A DNA stretch of 36,918 nt from Streptosporangiaceae bacterium. Its GTDB lineage: Bacteria > Actinomycetota > Actinomycetes > Streptosporangiales > Streptosporangiaceae. Each line of letters opens with the position of its first letter. The stretch's first letter is position 1. Made by a program: the position numbers and the translations under genes. Positions 1 to 7,903 of the stretch are shown one piece after another. The notes under the pieces were generated by a model. The model made no database searches. It was given only the letters and a program-made list of their open reading frames with translations, and was not told where the DNA came from. The DNA lies in the NCBI GenBank assembly GCA_030038295.1, contig JASHPF010000227.1, forward strand, positions 1 to 36,918, in the 5' to 3' direction.

Positions 1-786
1 CCGAAGAACGCTCCCGACTGGCTGCAGACCACCATCGTCGCGACCCCGAACGGCACCACGTCGCAGGCCCTGGTGGCCGCGGACATCGACCACGTGCTGT
101 GGGCGGTCAACCTTGGCTGCCTGGGCTTCCACGTCTGGCCGTACCTGGCCGACGATCCCGAGCACGCCGACGAGCTGCGGCTTGACCTGGACCCGACGCC
201 CGGCGTGACGTTCGCGCACATCCAGCGGGCCGCGGCCGAGCTGCACGCGCTGCTAGCCGAGGCGCGGGTGACCGGCTACCCGAAGACCACCGGGAACCGC
301 GGCCTGCACGTCTACGTCCGGCTGCAGCGACGCTGGGACTCCTACCAGGTGCGCAGCGCCGCGGTGGCAATCGCGCGCGAGCTGGAGCGCCGCAGGCCGG
401 ACCTGATCACCGCGGCGTGGTGGAAGGAAGAGCGCGGCCAGCGGGTGTTTGTCGACTTCAACCAGAACGCGCCGCACAAGACAGTCTTCGGGGCGTGGTC
501 GGTGCGGGCCAGGCCGGGCGCCCAGGTGTCGGCGCCGCTGCACTGGGCGGAGATCGATGACGTACACCCGGACCAGTTCACGATCTCCTCACTGCCGCGC
601 AGGCTCGAGGATGTCGGCGACCCGTGGCGGGACATGGACGACGACCCCCAGTCGCTCGAGCCGTTCCTGGCCATGGCCGAGCGCGACCAGGAGGCCGGCC
701 TGCCGGACGCACCCTGGCCGCCGGTGTACCCGAAACAGCCAGGCGAGCTCCCACGGGTCGCGCCCAGCCGGGCCAGGAAGGCCTGA
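1..786 (+). CDS. LigD-type polymerase/primase domain protein (5' end outside window)
   Basis: The frame is open from base 1, so the N-terminus lies outside the window; 261 residues are visible. It matches the archaeo-eukaryotic primase-type polymerase domain of bacterial NHEJ ligase LigD. It begins with the family's PKNAPDW motif, followed by the metal-binding DLDP (near residue 60), the GNRGLHVYV strand with its catalytic His, and VFVDFNQNAPHKTVFGAWSVR. Such domains fill gaps and add nucleotides at double-strand breaks joined by Ku and ligase. The protein ends in a short Pro/Arg-rich tail, with no ligase or nuclease domain after the polymerase domain, so it is either a stand-alone polymerase or the C-terminal part of a longer protein. 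No ku gene is in the window. The family call is firm; the domain layout upstream is unknown. Confidence 0.93.
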   Translation, partial: PKNAPDWLQTTIVATPNGTTSQALVAADIDHVLWAVNLGCLGFHVWPYLADDPEHADELRLDLDPTPGVTFAHIQRAAAELHALLAEARVTGYPKTTGNRGLHVYVRLQRRWDSYQVRSAAVAIARELERRRPDLITAAWWKEERGQRVFVDFNQNAPHKTVFGAWSVRARPGAQVSAPLHWAEIDDVHPDQFTISSLPRRLEDVGDPWRDMDDDPQSLEPFLAMAERDQEAGLPDAPWPPVYPKQPGELPRVAPSRARKA

Positions 787-939
787 GCGAGGCCGCCAGC
801 ACTGGCGCAGCGGTCGGTCGACGGCGGCTGAAGCACGTCAAGGCGTGATCTTCCCGGCCAAAGCTGGTCATGCCTGACTCGCCCGCCCACTGGTACGTTG
901 AAGTGGACCGAGACGGGCCGGAAAGAAGGGACAGGCCGG

Positions 940-2271
940 ATGGACGGGACGCTGGCAGCGACCGATCTGGAACTGCTGCGCAAGGATTTCGCCGCCAATC
1001 CGGTCTACCGGCTGGCGCAGAACGCGGTCACCAGGGTGTCGGTCGACGACGTGGCGATCAACCGAGAGCTCGTCAACAGCATCGACCACTCACTGTCGAC
1101 CCATCTCGATGACTGGAAGGTCACCAACCAGGAGCGCAGCGGCCGGTGCTGGCTCTTTGCCGGGCTCAACCTGCTGCGCGTCGGCGTGATGCGCAAGACC
1201 GGACTCAAGGAGTTCGAGTTCTCCCAGAACCACGCGATGTTCTGGGACAAGATCGAGCGCGCCAACTACTTCCTCGAGGCCATCATCGAGACCGCAGACC
1301 GGGACACCGACGACCGCACCGTCGCGTTCCTGCTGGAGTCGGTGGCCGGAGACGGCGGGCAGTGGAACATGTTCGCCGCCATCGTGGCCAAGCACGGCCT
1401 CGTGCCCAAGGGATACATGCCCGAGACGCAAAGCTCGGCCAACACCGCGCGGATGAACTCGGTGCTGCGCTACCTGCTCCGGCAGGGCTCGAAGTCAGTA
1501 CGCGAAACGGCGACTGCGAGCGGCGCCGATGCGGCCCGCGCGGAGAAGGCCGAGATCCTGCGGACCGTGTACCGAGTGCTGTGCATTCACCTCGGCACCC
1601 CGCCCGAGCGCTTCGACTGGCAGTGGACCGACAAGGACAAGCAGTTCCACCGTGACGGCGTGCTCACGCCGCAGGAGTTCGTGGCCCGGTATGTAGACCT
1701 GCCGCTGGATGACTACGTGTGCCTGGTGCACGACCCGCGGCCGTCCAGCCCCGTGGGCCGGACGTTCACCGTCGACTACCTCGGTAACACCGTCGGCGGT
1801 CCCCCGGTCACCTACCTCAACGTCGAGATGTCACTGATCAAGGACATCGCAGCCCGCACGCTGCAGGGCGGCGAGCCGGTGTGGTTCGGCTGCGACGTCG
1901 CCAAGATGATGAGCAACGACTACGGCTTCTGGGACGCCGACCTGTACGACCTGCCGGCGGTCTACGACACCGCGTTCACACTGGACAAGGCCGAGCGGCT
2001 GGCCTACCACGAGACGCAGATGACACACGCGATGCTGTTCACCGGCGTCGACGTGCTCGACGGCGTCACCCGCCGCTGGCGGGTGGAGAACAGCTGGGGC
2101 GCCGAGCGCGGCAAGGACGGCTTCTACACCATGAACGACTCGTGGTTCGATCAGTACGTGTTCGAGATCGCCGCCCGCCACAGCGCGCTGCCGGCTGAAC
2201 TGCAGCAGGCGCTGGCGACACCGCCCATCGTGCTGCCCGCCTGGGATCCGATGGGAGCGCTTGCGGGGTAA
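940..2271 (+). CDS. pepC: C1-family aminopeptidase C / bleomycin hydrolase
   Basis: A 443-residue papain-fold cysteine peptidase of the bleomycin hydrolase/PepC family, cytoplasmic enzymes that trim N-terminal residues from peptides. The catalytic Cys is C70 in QERSGRCWLFAGLN, the His is H363 in THAMLFTGV and the Asn is N384 in RVENSWG. Length fits the family (about 440-455). The ATG at 940 is preferred because GAAAGAAGGG (921-930) lies at ribosome-site distance; an in-frame TTG at 898 would add 14 residues without homology-like content. No signal peptide. The C-terminus extends past the usual end to DPMGALAG, so self-trimming of the tail, known in the family, is possible but not shown. The converging serine hydrolase gene ends 5 bases downstream. 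Confidence 0.95.
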   Translation: MDGTLAATDLELLRKDFAANPVYRLAQNAVTRVSVDDVAINRELVNSIDHSLSTHLDDWKVTNQERSGRCWLFAGLNLLRVGVMRKTGLKEFEFSQNHAMFWDKIERANYFLEAIIETADRDTDDRTVAFLLESVAGDGGQWNMFAAIVAKHGLVPKGYMPETQSSANTARMNSVLRYLLRQGSKSVRETATASGADAARAEKAEILRTVYRVLCIHLGTPPERFDWQWTDKDKQFHRDGVLTPQEFVARYVDLPLDDYVCLVHDPRPSSPVGRTFTVDYLGNTVGGPPVTYLNVEMSLIKDIAARTLQGGEPVWFGCDVAKMMSNDYGFWDADLYDLPAVYDTAFTLDKAERLAYHETQMTHAMLFTGVDVLDGVTRRWRVENSWGAERGKDGFYTMNDSWFDQYVFEIAARHSALPAELQQALATPPIVLPAWDPMGALAG

Positions 2272-2275
2272 CGGG

Positions 2276-3445
2276 CTACCTGGGGGCCAGTGCCGCGTAA
2301 GCGGCCGCCTGGATATCGCGGTGCACCCGCGGGGGCTCGGGTGTCTCGAACAGTCGCTGCGTCAGTCCGATGACGACGAGGTCCGCCACCGGGTCGACGA
2401 GCCACGATGAGCCGTAGCCGCCGTTCCAGCCGAACGCGCCCGTGTCCTGCACAGCCTGGCAATACGACCACGACTGGTGGTCGAAGAAATCGAAGCCGAG
2501 GCCGCCGTGCACCTTCTGCGCGCGCGTGAGCTGGTCGATGGTCATCGCGGCGACCGACTCGGGCGCGAGCACCGGGGCGCCGCCGCCGAGCAGCATGCGC
2601 GCGAACGCGTAGAGGTCTCCGGCGGTGGATACCAGCCCGGCCGCGCCGTCCTCGAAGGCCGGCGGCCGGCTCCATGCCCCGTCCGGCCTGTCGACCACCA
2701 CCAGGCCGGCCGGAGCCGACTGGTAGGCGGTGGCCAGCCGGTCCGGCGCACGGGCCCAGAACGCGGTGTCCGCCATGCCCAGCGGCTCGAAAATCCGGGT
2801 CCTGAGCACCTCGCCGAACGACTGCCCGGCCGCGCGAGCCAGCAGCACGCCGAGCACGCAGGCTCCGGTGTTATACATCCATCGCTCGCCGGGCTGCGCG
2901 AGCAGCGGCAGCGAGCCGAACCGGGCGAGCCAGGTATCCGGGTCCGGCTGGTGTGCCGGGTCTGGCGGCCCCAGGGCAGCGAGCCGGAGCTCGCGAGCCG
3001 CGGCCTCGACGGGCCACGGCTCCGGCGCCAGGAACATCTCGGTCACAGCGCCGAAGCCGAAGGTAAAGGTCAGCAGGTCACGGGTGGTGATCGGGCGGTG
3101 GGCGGGAACGGTGTCGGCGAGCGGCCCGTCAGGCTGCCGCAGCACCCGCGGCGTGGCCAGCTCCGGCAGCAGCTCGCCCACCGGCTCGTGCAGGCCGATC
3201 AGGCCCTCCTCGATGAGGGCCAGCGTGGCCACCCCGGTCACCACCTTGGTCACCGACGCGATCCGGAACACCGAGTCCGGCCTGACCGGCGGCCCGCCCA
3301 CGGTCAGCTCGCCGAGCGCTTCGACGTGCACCTGGCCGCCGCTGGCGACCAACGCCACCAGGCCGGGTACCCGGTCCGGCGCGACGTGCCGGGCCGCGGC
3401 GGCGCGCAGCCCGGCCAGGCCCGCCGCCGTCAGCCTGTTCGGCAT
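2276..3445 (-). CDS. Serine hydrolase, beta-lactamase/class C PBP-like family
   Basis: A 389-residue protein of the beta-lactamase-related (PF00144) fold, which includes esterases, D-amino-acid peptidases and carboxypeptidases. The nucleophile motif is S64-V-T-K67 (FRIASVTKVVTG). The second motif appears as WMYNTG near residue 190, and FGWNGGYGSSWL near the C-terminus holds the third strand. There is no convincing signal peptide, so it is probably cytoplasmic. The start at 3445 is chosen because GGGGAGG precedes it closely; the open frame reaches 3508 but would then overlap the divergent gene at 3493. The substrate cannot be told from sequence. A second family member lies at 32081-33223. Confidence 0.9.
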   Translation of the reverse strand: MPNRLTAAGLAGLRAAAARHVAPDRVPGLVALVASGGQVHVEALGELTVGGPPVRPDSVFRIASVTKVVTGVATLALIEEGLIGLHEPVGELLPELATPRVLRQPDGPLADTVPAHRPITTRDLLTFTFGFGAVTEMFLAPEPWPVEAAARELRLAALGPPDPAHQPDPDTWLARFGSLPLLAQPGERWMYNTGACVLGVLLARAAGQSFGEVLRTRIFEPLGMADTAFWARAPDRLATAYQSAPAGLVVVDRPDGAWSRPPAFEDGAAGLVSTAGDLYAFARMLLGGGAPVLAPESVAAMTIDQLTRAQKVHGGLGFDFFDHQSWSYCQAVQDTGAFGWNGGYGSSWLVDPVADLVVIGLTQRLFETPEPPRVHRDIQAAAYAALAPR

Positions 3446-3479
3446 CGTGCCTCCCCGCTCGCGACCCGCATTCACCGCG

Positions 3480-3485
3480 TAGTCT
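3480..3485 (+). promoter_or_regulatory. Putative -10 box of a leaderless promoter
   Basis: TAGTCT fits the actinobacterial -10 pattern TANNNT and ends 7 bases before the ATG at 3493. Transcription would then start at or next to the A of the start codon, and no Shine-Dalgarno sequence is visible there. No clear -35 box was seen. This is inference from spacing. Confidence 0.4.
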
Positions 3486-3492
3486 GCCGCAC

Positions 3493-4089
3493 ATGACGGC
3501 GCTGACACCCGCCGAACGGCAGGCGCTGGCCACGATCCGGGCCGAGCTAGACCGGCTCGACCGATACGACGACGAGTCCATCGTGCACGCCCGGTGGGTT
3601 CGCCAGCGGTACGACTGCGGCTGCTACCCGAGCCTCGCGCCCGCCCGGCAGGCGGCCGTCCGGACCGCCTGGCACGAGGCCGGGCACGCCATCGCCGCGC
3701 TCGCGGTGGGCGCGAGGTTCAGCTCCGCCAGCATCCACCACGGGCACCGGAGCGAGGGCCGGGTGCACGGCATCACCGGCGCCGGGCGGGACGCCTTCGT
3801 GGTCCACGCGGCGGGTCAGCTTGGCGAGCAGCTCATGGGCTGGACGGTGCTCGCGGGTGACGCCGACCTCCGGGCGTGGCTGGCCACGTGGCGGGGCGAC
3901 GGCGGCGACGCGCGCCGGTTCCGGCAGTCCATCACGTCCCGGTTCGGCAGCAACGAGGTTGCCGCGTGGCGGTACAGCGAGCGCCTGGTAGCCCCGCTGC
4001 GGCAGCAGATCCGCCAGCTGGCCAGGGCGATGCTGGTGCATCCGCGACACGTCCCCTACAACGTCGTGGCCGCGCTAGCCGTCGGCTGA
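3493..4089 (+). CDS. Small HEAGH-motif (M41/FtsH-peptidase-like) protein
   Basis: A 198-residue protein whose centre reads AWHEAGHAIAALAVGARF (around residues 60-77). It has the HExxH zinc site in the HEAGH form typical of the FtsH/M41 peptidase domain, followed by the small-residue helix usual in that family. It has no AAA+ module and no transmembrane segment, so it is only the peptidase-like part. The usual third zinc ligand, an Asp about 70 residues further on, could be one of the Asp residues in LAGDADLRAWL, but this is a guess. The N-terminal 55 residues (charged, RLDRYDDESIVHARWV) resemble nothing I recognise. It is divergent from the serine hydrolase gene, and the start seems leaderless (TAGTCT 3480-3485). 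Function unknown; a soluble metalloprotease or an inactive relative are both possible. Confidence 0.8.
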   Translation: MTALTPAERQALATIRAELDRLDRYDDESIVHARWVRQRYDCGCYPSLAPARQAAVRTAWHEAGHAIAALAVGARFSSASIHHGHRSEGRVHGITGAGRDAFVVHAAGQLGEQLMGWTVLAGDADLRAWLATWRGDGGDARRFRQSITSRFGSNEVAAWRYSERLVAPLRQQIRQLARAMLVHPRHVPYNVVAALAVG

Positions 4090-4144
4090 CCGCGGCGCCG
4101 TCGGCCGTTCCCGCCGCTCCTCGAGCCAACGGCTTGGCGTGTGT

Positions 4145-4164
4145 TATATTGTTACCATGGTAAC
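4145..4164 (+). promoter_or_regulatory. Leaderless promoter with 14-bp palindrome covering the start codon
   Basis: TATATT (4145-4150) is a good -10 box ending 6 bases before the ATG at 4157. The sequence GTTACCATGGTAAC (4151-4164) is a perfect palindrome with the start codon at its centre. A repressor bound here would cover the transcription start and the first codons. The obvious candidate is the small RHH-like protein encoded immediately downstream (autoregulation), which is inference. Confidence 0.6.
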
Positions 4165-4402
4165 AGTCGAGCGAGTGCAGACCGGGCTTCGCCTCGAGCG
4201 CAACACGCTGAAAGTCCTCAAGGGCCTAGCGGAATACCTCGACCTGTCCCTCGGCGATCTCGTCGAGGGCATTGTGTTGCACGTCTTCGAGGGCAAGGCT
4301 CCGTTCGGGCCGCCCGTCCTCGCCAAGATCGAGCAGCTCAAGGCGGTCTACGACCTGACCCTGACCGCCGCCGACGCACACAAGCTGGAGGAGCAGCCAT
4401 GA
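4157..4402 (+). CDS. Small ribbon-helix-helix-like protein
   Basis: An 81-residue protein (MVTVERVQTGLRLE...). It begins with a short beta-like stretch, then two predicted helices (NTLKVLKGLAEYLDL and LGDLVEGIVLHVFEG), an arrangement like a ribbon-helix-helix DNA-binding domain. The basis is pattern only; I cannot name a family with certainty. The frame could start at GTG 4139, but TATATT at 4145-4150 would then lie inside the gene, so ATG 4157 with a leaderless transcript is preferred. The stop overlaps the next start as ATGA (4399-4402), so the SRPBCC gene is translationally coupled. The palindrome across its own start suggests autoregulation. Confidence 0.75.
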   Translation: MVTVERVQTGLRLERNTLKVLKGLAEYLDLSLGDLVEGIVLHVFEGKAPFGPPVLAKIEQLKAVYDLTLTAADAHKLEEQP

Positions 4403-4863
4403 CCGGCACGCAGCGACTCACCGGCCGCATCCCCGTCGCGCTGCCGCCAGCCGAGGCGTTTCGCCTGTTCACCCCTCGCGGCGAAGAGGACTGGGCAGCC
4501 GGATGGCACCCTCGCTTCCCAGCCCCGGCGCCCGACGACACCGAGCCGGGAACCGTCTTCGAGACCAGCGCCCACGGCCAGCACACCATCTGGCTCGTGA
4601 CCGGCCGGCAACCGGGCAGGTACATCTCCTACGCGCGCCTAACCCCGGGCGACCAGGCCGGCACCGTGACCATCACGATCCGCGCGGCCGGTCCGCACAG
4701 CGAGGTCGACGTGAGCTATCGGCTCACCGCGCTCACCGGCCACGCCGACCACAGACTCCGCGAGTTCGCCGACCGCTACCCCGCCTTCCTTCAGTCCTGG
4801 CGAGACGCCATCGCGGCCTGGCTAGAATCCGCCAGCCCGCCCCCGGGCCACCACGGCAACTGA
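4399..4863 (+). CDS. SRPBCC-family (START-like) protein
   Basis: A 154-residue protein with the SRPBCC pattern: an N-terminal strand (RLTGRIPVALPPAEAFRLFTPRGEEDWAAGWHPRF), repeated beta strands (TVFETSAHGQHTIWLVTGRQPGRYISYARLTPG, GTVTITIRAAGPHSEVDVSYRLTALT) and a long C-terminal helix (LREFADRYPAFLQSWRDAIAAWLES). Members bind hydrophobic ligands or act as small enzymes; the ligand here is unknown. The ATG overlaps the upstream stop by 4 bases (ATGA), so the two genes form one transcription and translation unit. No signal peptide. Confidence 0.85.
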   Translation: MTGTQRLTGRIPVALPPAEAFRLFTPRGEEDWAAGWHPRFPAPAPDDTEPGTVFETSAHGQHTIWLVTGRQPGRYISYARLTPGDQAGTVTITIRAAGPHSEVDVSYRLTALTGHADHRLREFADRYPAFLQSWRDAIAAWLESASPPPGHHGN

Positions 4864-4957
4864 CCCTCCGTGCCGCGCCCGACCGCTACGCGATAGCCGC
4901 AGCGACATCGCGCGAGCCTCGGCGCCGTTCGCGGTGGTCGCCGCGCACGCGGTCGCC

Positions 4958-4963
4958 TAGGCT
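4958..4963 (+). promoter_or_regulatory. Putative -10 box of a leaderless promoter
   Basis: TAGGCT ends 7 bases before the ATG at 4971, the spacing expected when transcription starts on the start codon. No ribosome-binding sequence is present upstream of that ATG. The preceding 95 bases after the SRPBCC gene show nothing else recognisable. Confidence 0.4.
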
Positions 4964-4970
4964 CGGGCTG

Positions 4971-5756
4971 ATGAAGGCGACGATGCCCGCGACGTCCCGC
5001 CCGGCTGACGTGGCCAGCCGGCTGCTCGGCGACGGCTACGTAGTCGTGTCCGGGATGATGGACCCGGCCGCTGTCGAGGCCGCGCGAACCGATCTCGACC
5101 GCGTGCTCGCGGCGACGCCCACCGGCCGGAACTCATTCGAGGGCTTCAGCACGCAGCGGGTGTACGCGCTGTTCGCCAAGACCAGGACGTTCGACGCCGC
5201 CGCCGTTCATCCGCTGCTGCTCGCGGTGCTCGACCAGGTGCTCGGTCACTACCAGCTCAGCGCGCCGGTCGGCATCCGGATCGGCCCCGGTGAGAAGGCT
5301 CAGATCCTGCACCGCGATGACGCGATCTACCCGGTGCCCGAGCCGCACCCGCCGCTGGTGGTCAACACGATGTGGCCGCTGGACGAGTTCACCGTCGAGA
5401 ACGGCGCGACCCGGTTCGTTCCCGATAGCCACCGCTGGCCGCCGGGCCGGGTCCCGGCCGCCGCCGACCCGGTCGAGACGGCCGTCATCTCGCCCGGCTC
5501 GTCGCTGTTTTACCTCGGCAGCCTGTGGCACGGCGGCGGCGCCAACCAGACGGCCGCGCCGCGCCTCGGCGTGATCCTCGAGTACGCGGCGGGCTGGCTA
5601 CGCCAGCAGGAGAACCACTGCCTGGCCGTGCCCCGCGAGGTCGCCAGCCGACTGCCCCAGCGGCTGCAGGAGCTGCTCGGCTACAACATCTACCCGCCGT
5701 TCGTGGGGTACGTCGACGGCAGCCATCCGCGAAAGGTTCTGTCGGCCGGGTCCTGA
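4971..5756 (+). CDS. Phytanoyl-CoA dioxygenase (PhyH) family Fe(II)/2-oxoglutarate oxygenase
   Basis: A 261-residue double-stranded beta-helix oxygenase. The iron facial triad is visible: H114-R-D116 in QILHRDDAIYP and distal H187 in SLWHGGGANQT. R198 in AAPRLGVILEY sits where 2-oxoglutarate is bound. The family hydroxylates acyl-CoAs or small secondary metabolites in the cytoplasm; the long VPEPHPPLVVNTMWPLDEFTVENGATRFVPDSH core is typical of bacterial PhyH proteins with unknown substrates. Start by the leaderless rule; ATG 4983 is an alternative. It converges with the SDR gene at 5762, sharing a hairpin over both stop codons. Confidence 0.9.
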   Translation: MKATMPATSRPADVASRLLGDGYVVVSGMMDPAAVEAARTDLDRVLAATPTGRNSFEGFSTQRVYALFAKTRTFDAAAVHPLLLAVLDQVLGHYQLSAPVGIRIGPGEKAQILHRDDAIYPVPEPHPPLVVNTMWPLDEFTVENGATRFVPDSHRWPPGRVPAAADPVETAVISPGSSLFYLGSLWHGGGANQTAAPRLGVILEYAAGWLRQQENHCLAVPREVASRLPQRLQELLGYNIYPPFVGYVDGSHPRKVLSAGS

Positions 5757-5768
5757 GTTGCTCAGGAC
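5750..5768. terminator. Bidirectional terminator-like hairpin over two stop codons
   Basis: GTCCTGAG (5750-5757), a 3-base loop, then CTCAGGAC (5761-5768): a perfect 8-bp stem, with a further GGCC/GGCC pairing outside it. It includes the TGA of the PhyH gene and the terminal codons of the converging SDR gene. It has no U-tract, which is common in actinobacteria. Confidence 0.5.
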
Positions 5769-6592
5769 TGGCCGGCCAGCCGGGACTGCATCCGGCGCAT
5801 CCCGCGCAGCCAGCGTTCCCGGTCGCCGGCGCGCCGCTGCTCGTAGGTCGCGACCTCCGGGTGCGGCAGGATGAGGAACTGCTCGGTGCCGATCGCGTCC
5901 AGCGCCGCGTCGGCTACCTGCTCCGCGGTGAGCACACCGTCGACGGCCGCCTGCGCCGACCCGCCGGTCGCGCCGCTCGTCAGCGGCGCACCGCCGAGCT
6001 CGCGCTCGCTCGTGCTCAGCAGGTTGCTGGTGAACGCCTGCGGGCACAGGCAGGACACCCGGATGCCCCGGTCGCCGTAGGTGATGGACAGCCACTCGGC
6101 GAGCGCGACCGCGGCGTGCTTGGTGACGGCGTACGGCGCCGAACCGAGCTGAGTCAGCAGCCCGGCCGCGGACGCGGTGATCACCAGGTACCCCTCGCCC
6201 CTGGCGAGCATGCCGGGCAGCACGGCGCGGGCGACATAGACGTGGCTGTGCACGTTCACGGCCCAGATCCGCGACCACGCCTCGTCCGCGACCTCCGGGC
6301 CGCCGCCGACGATGAGCCCCGCATTCGAGAAGAACAGGCTTACGGGGCCGAAGGCGGCCTCCGACCCCGTTACCAGATCGTCAATGTCTTTCTCCCGCGA
6401 GACGTCGGCGCGGACCGCGAGGGAACGACTGCCGGCCCGCTCGACCTCCCCCGCCACCTGCGCCGCTCCATCGGCGTCGATGTCGCTGACGACGACGGCG
6501 CCCGCGCCGCGAGCGGCCAGCCCGAGCGCGATCGCCCGGCCAGCCCCGCTGGCGGCACCTGTCACGACGGCCACCCGGCCGGTGATCTCCAT
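5762..6592 (-). CDS. Short-chain dehydrogenase/reductase (SDR), NAD-type
   Basis: A 276-residue classical SDR. It has the cofactor motif TGAASGAG (residues 11-18), NAG at 90-92, S141 in ITASAAG, and Y154-A-V-T-K158. SDID with D37 at the end of strand 2 suggests NAD(H) rather than NADP(H). The start ATG at 6592 lies one base after the stop of the acyl-CoA dehydrogenase gene (TGA-C-ATG), so the two are one operon; the longer frame to 6649 overlaps that gene and is less likely. Partnership with an acyl-CoA dehydrogenase suggests oxidation of a hydroxy intermediate in an acyl or terpenoid degradation route (inference). Confidence 0.92.
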   Translation of the reverse strand: MEITGRVAVVTGAASGAGRAIALGLAARGAGAVVVSDIDADGAAQVAGEVERAGSRSLAVRADVSREKDIDDLVTGSEAAFGPVSLFFSNAGLIVGGGPEVADEAWSRIWAVNVHSHVYVARAVLPGMLARGEGYLVITASAAGLLTQLGSAPYAVTKHAAVALAEWLSITYGDRGIRVSCLCPQAFTSNLLSTSERELGGAPLTSGATGGSAQAAVDGVLTAEQVADAALDAIGTEQFLILPHPEVATYEQRRAGDRERWLRGMRRMQSRLAGQS

Positions 6593-6593
6593 G

Positions 6594-7871
6594 TCAGCCT
6601 CGCTCGGTGTGCCGGACCGCGGCGTCTGCCCACGCAGCCAGCTCCGCATCGGACGCGATGAGGCTCGCGAACTTCTTCCGCGCCTCGTCCCGTTTCGCGG
6701 GAATGTACTCGGTCGGCCACAGCCCCGGATGCGGCTGGTAGCCCTTCAGCACGTTCCTGGCCACCGTGACCTTGTGCACCTCATCGACACCGTCCGCCAT
6801 CGCCATGGTCGGCGCGCCCGCGTACATGGCGTGCAGCGGCGTCAGGTTCGTGGTGCCGAGCGAGCCCATGATGTGCAGCGCCCGGTAGCTGACCTCGCGC
6901 AGCACCTTGGCCATCGTGTACTTACAGGCGGCGATCTGGGTACGCGCCTCCCTGGTGCTGGAGTTGTCAATGGTCCACGCGGTCCACAGCACGAGCAGCC
7001 GCAGCATGGTGATCTCGGCGTAGGAGTCCGCGATCGCCTCCTGCACCATCTGATGCTCGGCGATCACCTTGCCGTGCGACTCCCGGCTGAGCGCCCGCTC
7101 GCACATCATGTCGAAGGCCAGCCGGACCTGCGCGACCGTGCGCATGGCGTGGTGGATCCGGCCGCCGCCGAGGCGCCGCTGGGCCAGCACCTTCGCGCCG
7201 TCCTCCGGTCCGAGAAGGTGGTCGCCCGGCACCCGCACGTTGTTATAGCGAATGTGGTTGTGCAGCGGCGGGTAGCCCATGATCTCCACGCCGGGCGCCT
7301 CCCGCGGCACCACGAACATCCCGTTGGTGCACATCACGAAGATGATGTCGGCGCGGGCACCGGCGCTGGTGAACCACTTCTCGCCGTTGATCACCCACTC
7401 GTCGCCGTCTCGGCTGGCGTGCGTCTTGAACAGGCTGGGATCAGAGCCGCCCTGCGGCTCTGTCATCGAGTATGCGGAGAAGATCTCCTGGTTGAGGAGC
7501 GGCGTGAGCCAGCGCTCCTTCTGCTCCGGCGTGCCGTAGGCCGCGAGCATCTCCATGTTCCCGGTGTCCGGAGCCGCGGTGCCGAAGATCACCGGCGCCG
7601 AGCGGTACCGGCCCAGGATCTCGTTCAGCAGAGCGAGCTTGAGCTGGCCGAAGCCCGGCCCGCCCAGGTCCTTATCCAGGAACAGCGCCCACAGGCCGCG
7701 GTCCTTGACCTGCTGCTTGAGCGGGTCGGCGAGCGCCTTGGCCTTGGGGTTGCGCGACCAGGCCGCGCCAGGAAAAACGAGGTCCAGCGGCTCGACCTCG
7801 TTCTCGCAGAACTCGGCGACCCAGTCGAGCTGCCGCTGGAATTCCGGCTCGGTCGAGAAATCCCATGCCAC
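6594..7871 (-). CDS. Acyl-CoA dehydrogenase, ACAD10/11-like
   Basis: A 425-residue FAD enzyme that introduces a double bond into acyl-CoA. Visible are the flavin/substrate region YSMTEPQGGSDPSLF, WFTSAGARADI, and the C-terminal IMGSLGTTNLTPLHAMY with MADGVDEVHKVTVAR. In the last segment the usual catalytic Glu position (YEG in medium-chain enzymes) is Asp in ADG, a feature shared with the ACAD10/11 group, which handles branched or 4-hydroxyacyl substrates. The start is GTG at 7871, with GGGAGG six bases upstream. It is the first gene of a pair with the SDR. An inverted repeat at 7889-7903 just upstream could be the operator. Confidence 0.92.
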   Translation of the reverse strand: MAWDFSTEPEFQRQLDWVAEFCENEVEPLDLVFPGAAWSRNPKAKALADPLKQQVKDRGLWALFLDKDLGGPGFGQLKLALLNEILGRYRSAPVIFGTAAPDTGNMEMLAAYGTPEQKERWLTPLLNQEIFSAYSMTEPQGGSDPSLFKTHASRDGDEWVINGEKWFTSAGARADIIFVMCTNGMFVVPREAPGVEIMGYPPLHNHIRYNNVRVPGDHLLGPEDGAKVLAQRRLGGGRIHHAMRTVAQVRLAFDMMCERALSRESHGKVIAEHQMVQEAIADSYAEITMLRLLVLWTAWTIDNSSTREARTQIAACKYTMAKVLREVSYRALHIMGSLGTTNLTPLHAMYAGAPTMAMADGVDEVHKVTVARNVLKGYQPHPGLWPTEYIPAKRDEARKKFASLIASDAELAAWADAAVRHTERG

Positions 7872-7888
7872 GGCGGCCTCCCAGTTAG

Positions 7889-7903
7889 TAGAACCCGATT
7901 CTA
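7889..7903 (-). promoter_or_regulatory. Inverted repeat upstream of acyl-CoA dehydrogenase
   Basis: TAGAA-CCCGA-TTCTA, a 5-bp inverted repeat 17 bases before the GTG start. It stands out as AT-rich in GC-rich surroundings. It resembles TetR-type operators of actinobacterial lipid catabolism in general shape but does not fit the KstR consensus spacing exactly. The rest of the 7872-8064 gap shows no gene. Confidence 0.45.

Noticed and set aside
7889-7903. KstR operator
   Set aside because: The published KstR pattern is 14 bp with AAC-N2-GTT; here the arms are 5 bp around 5 bases, so only a general operator is claimed.
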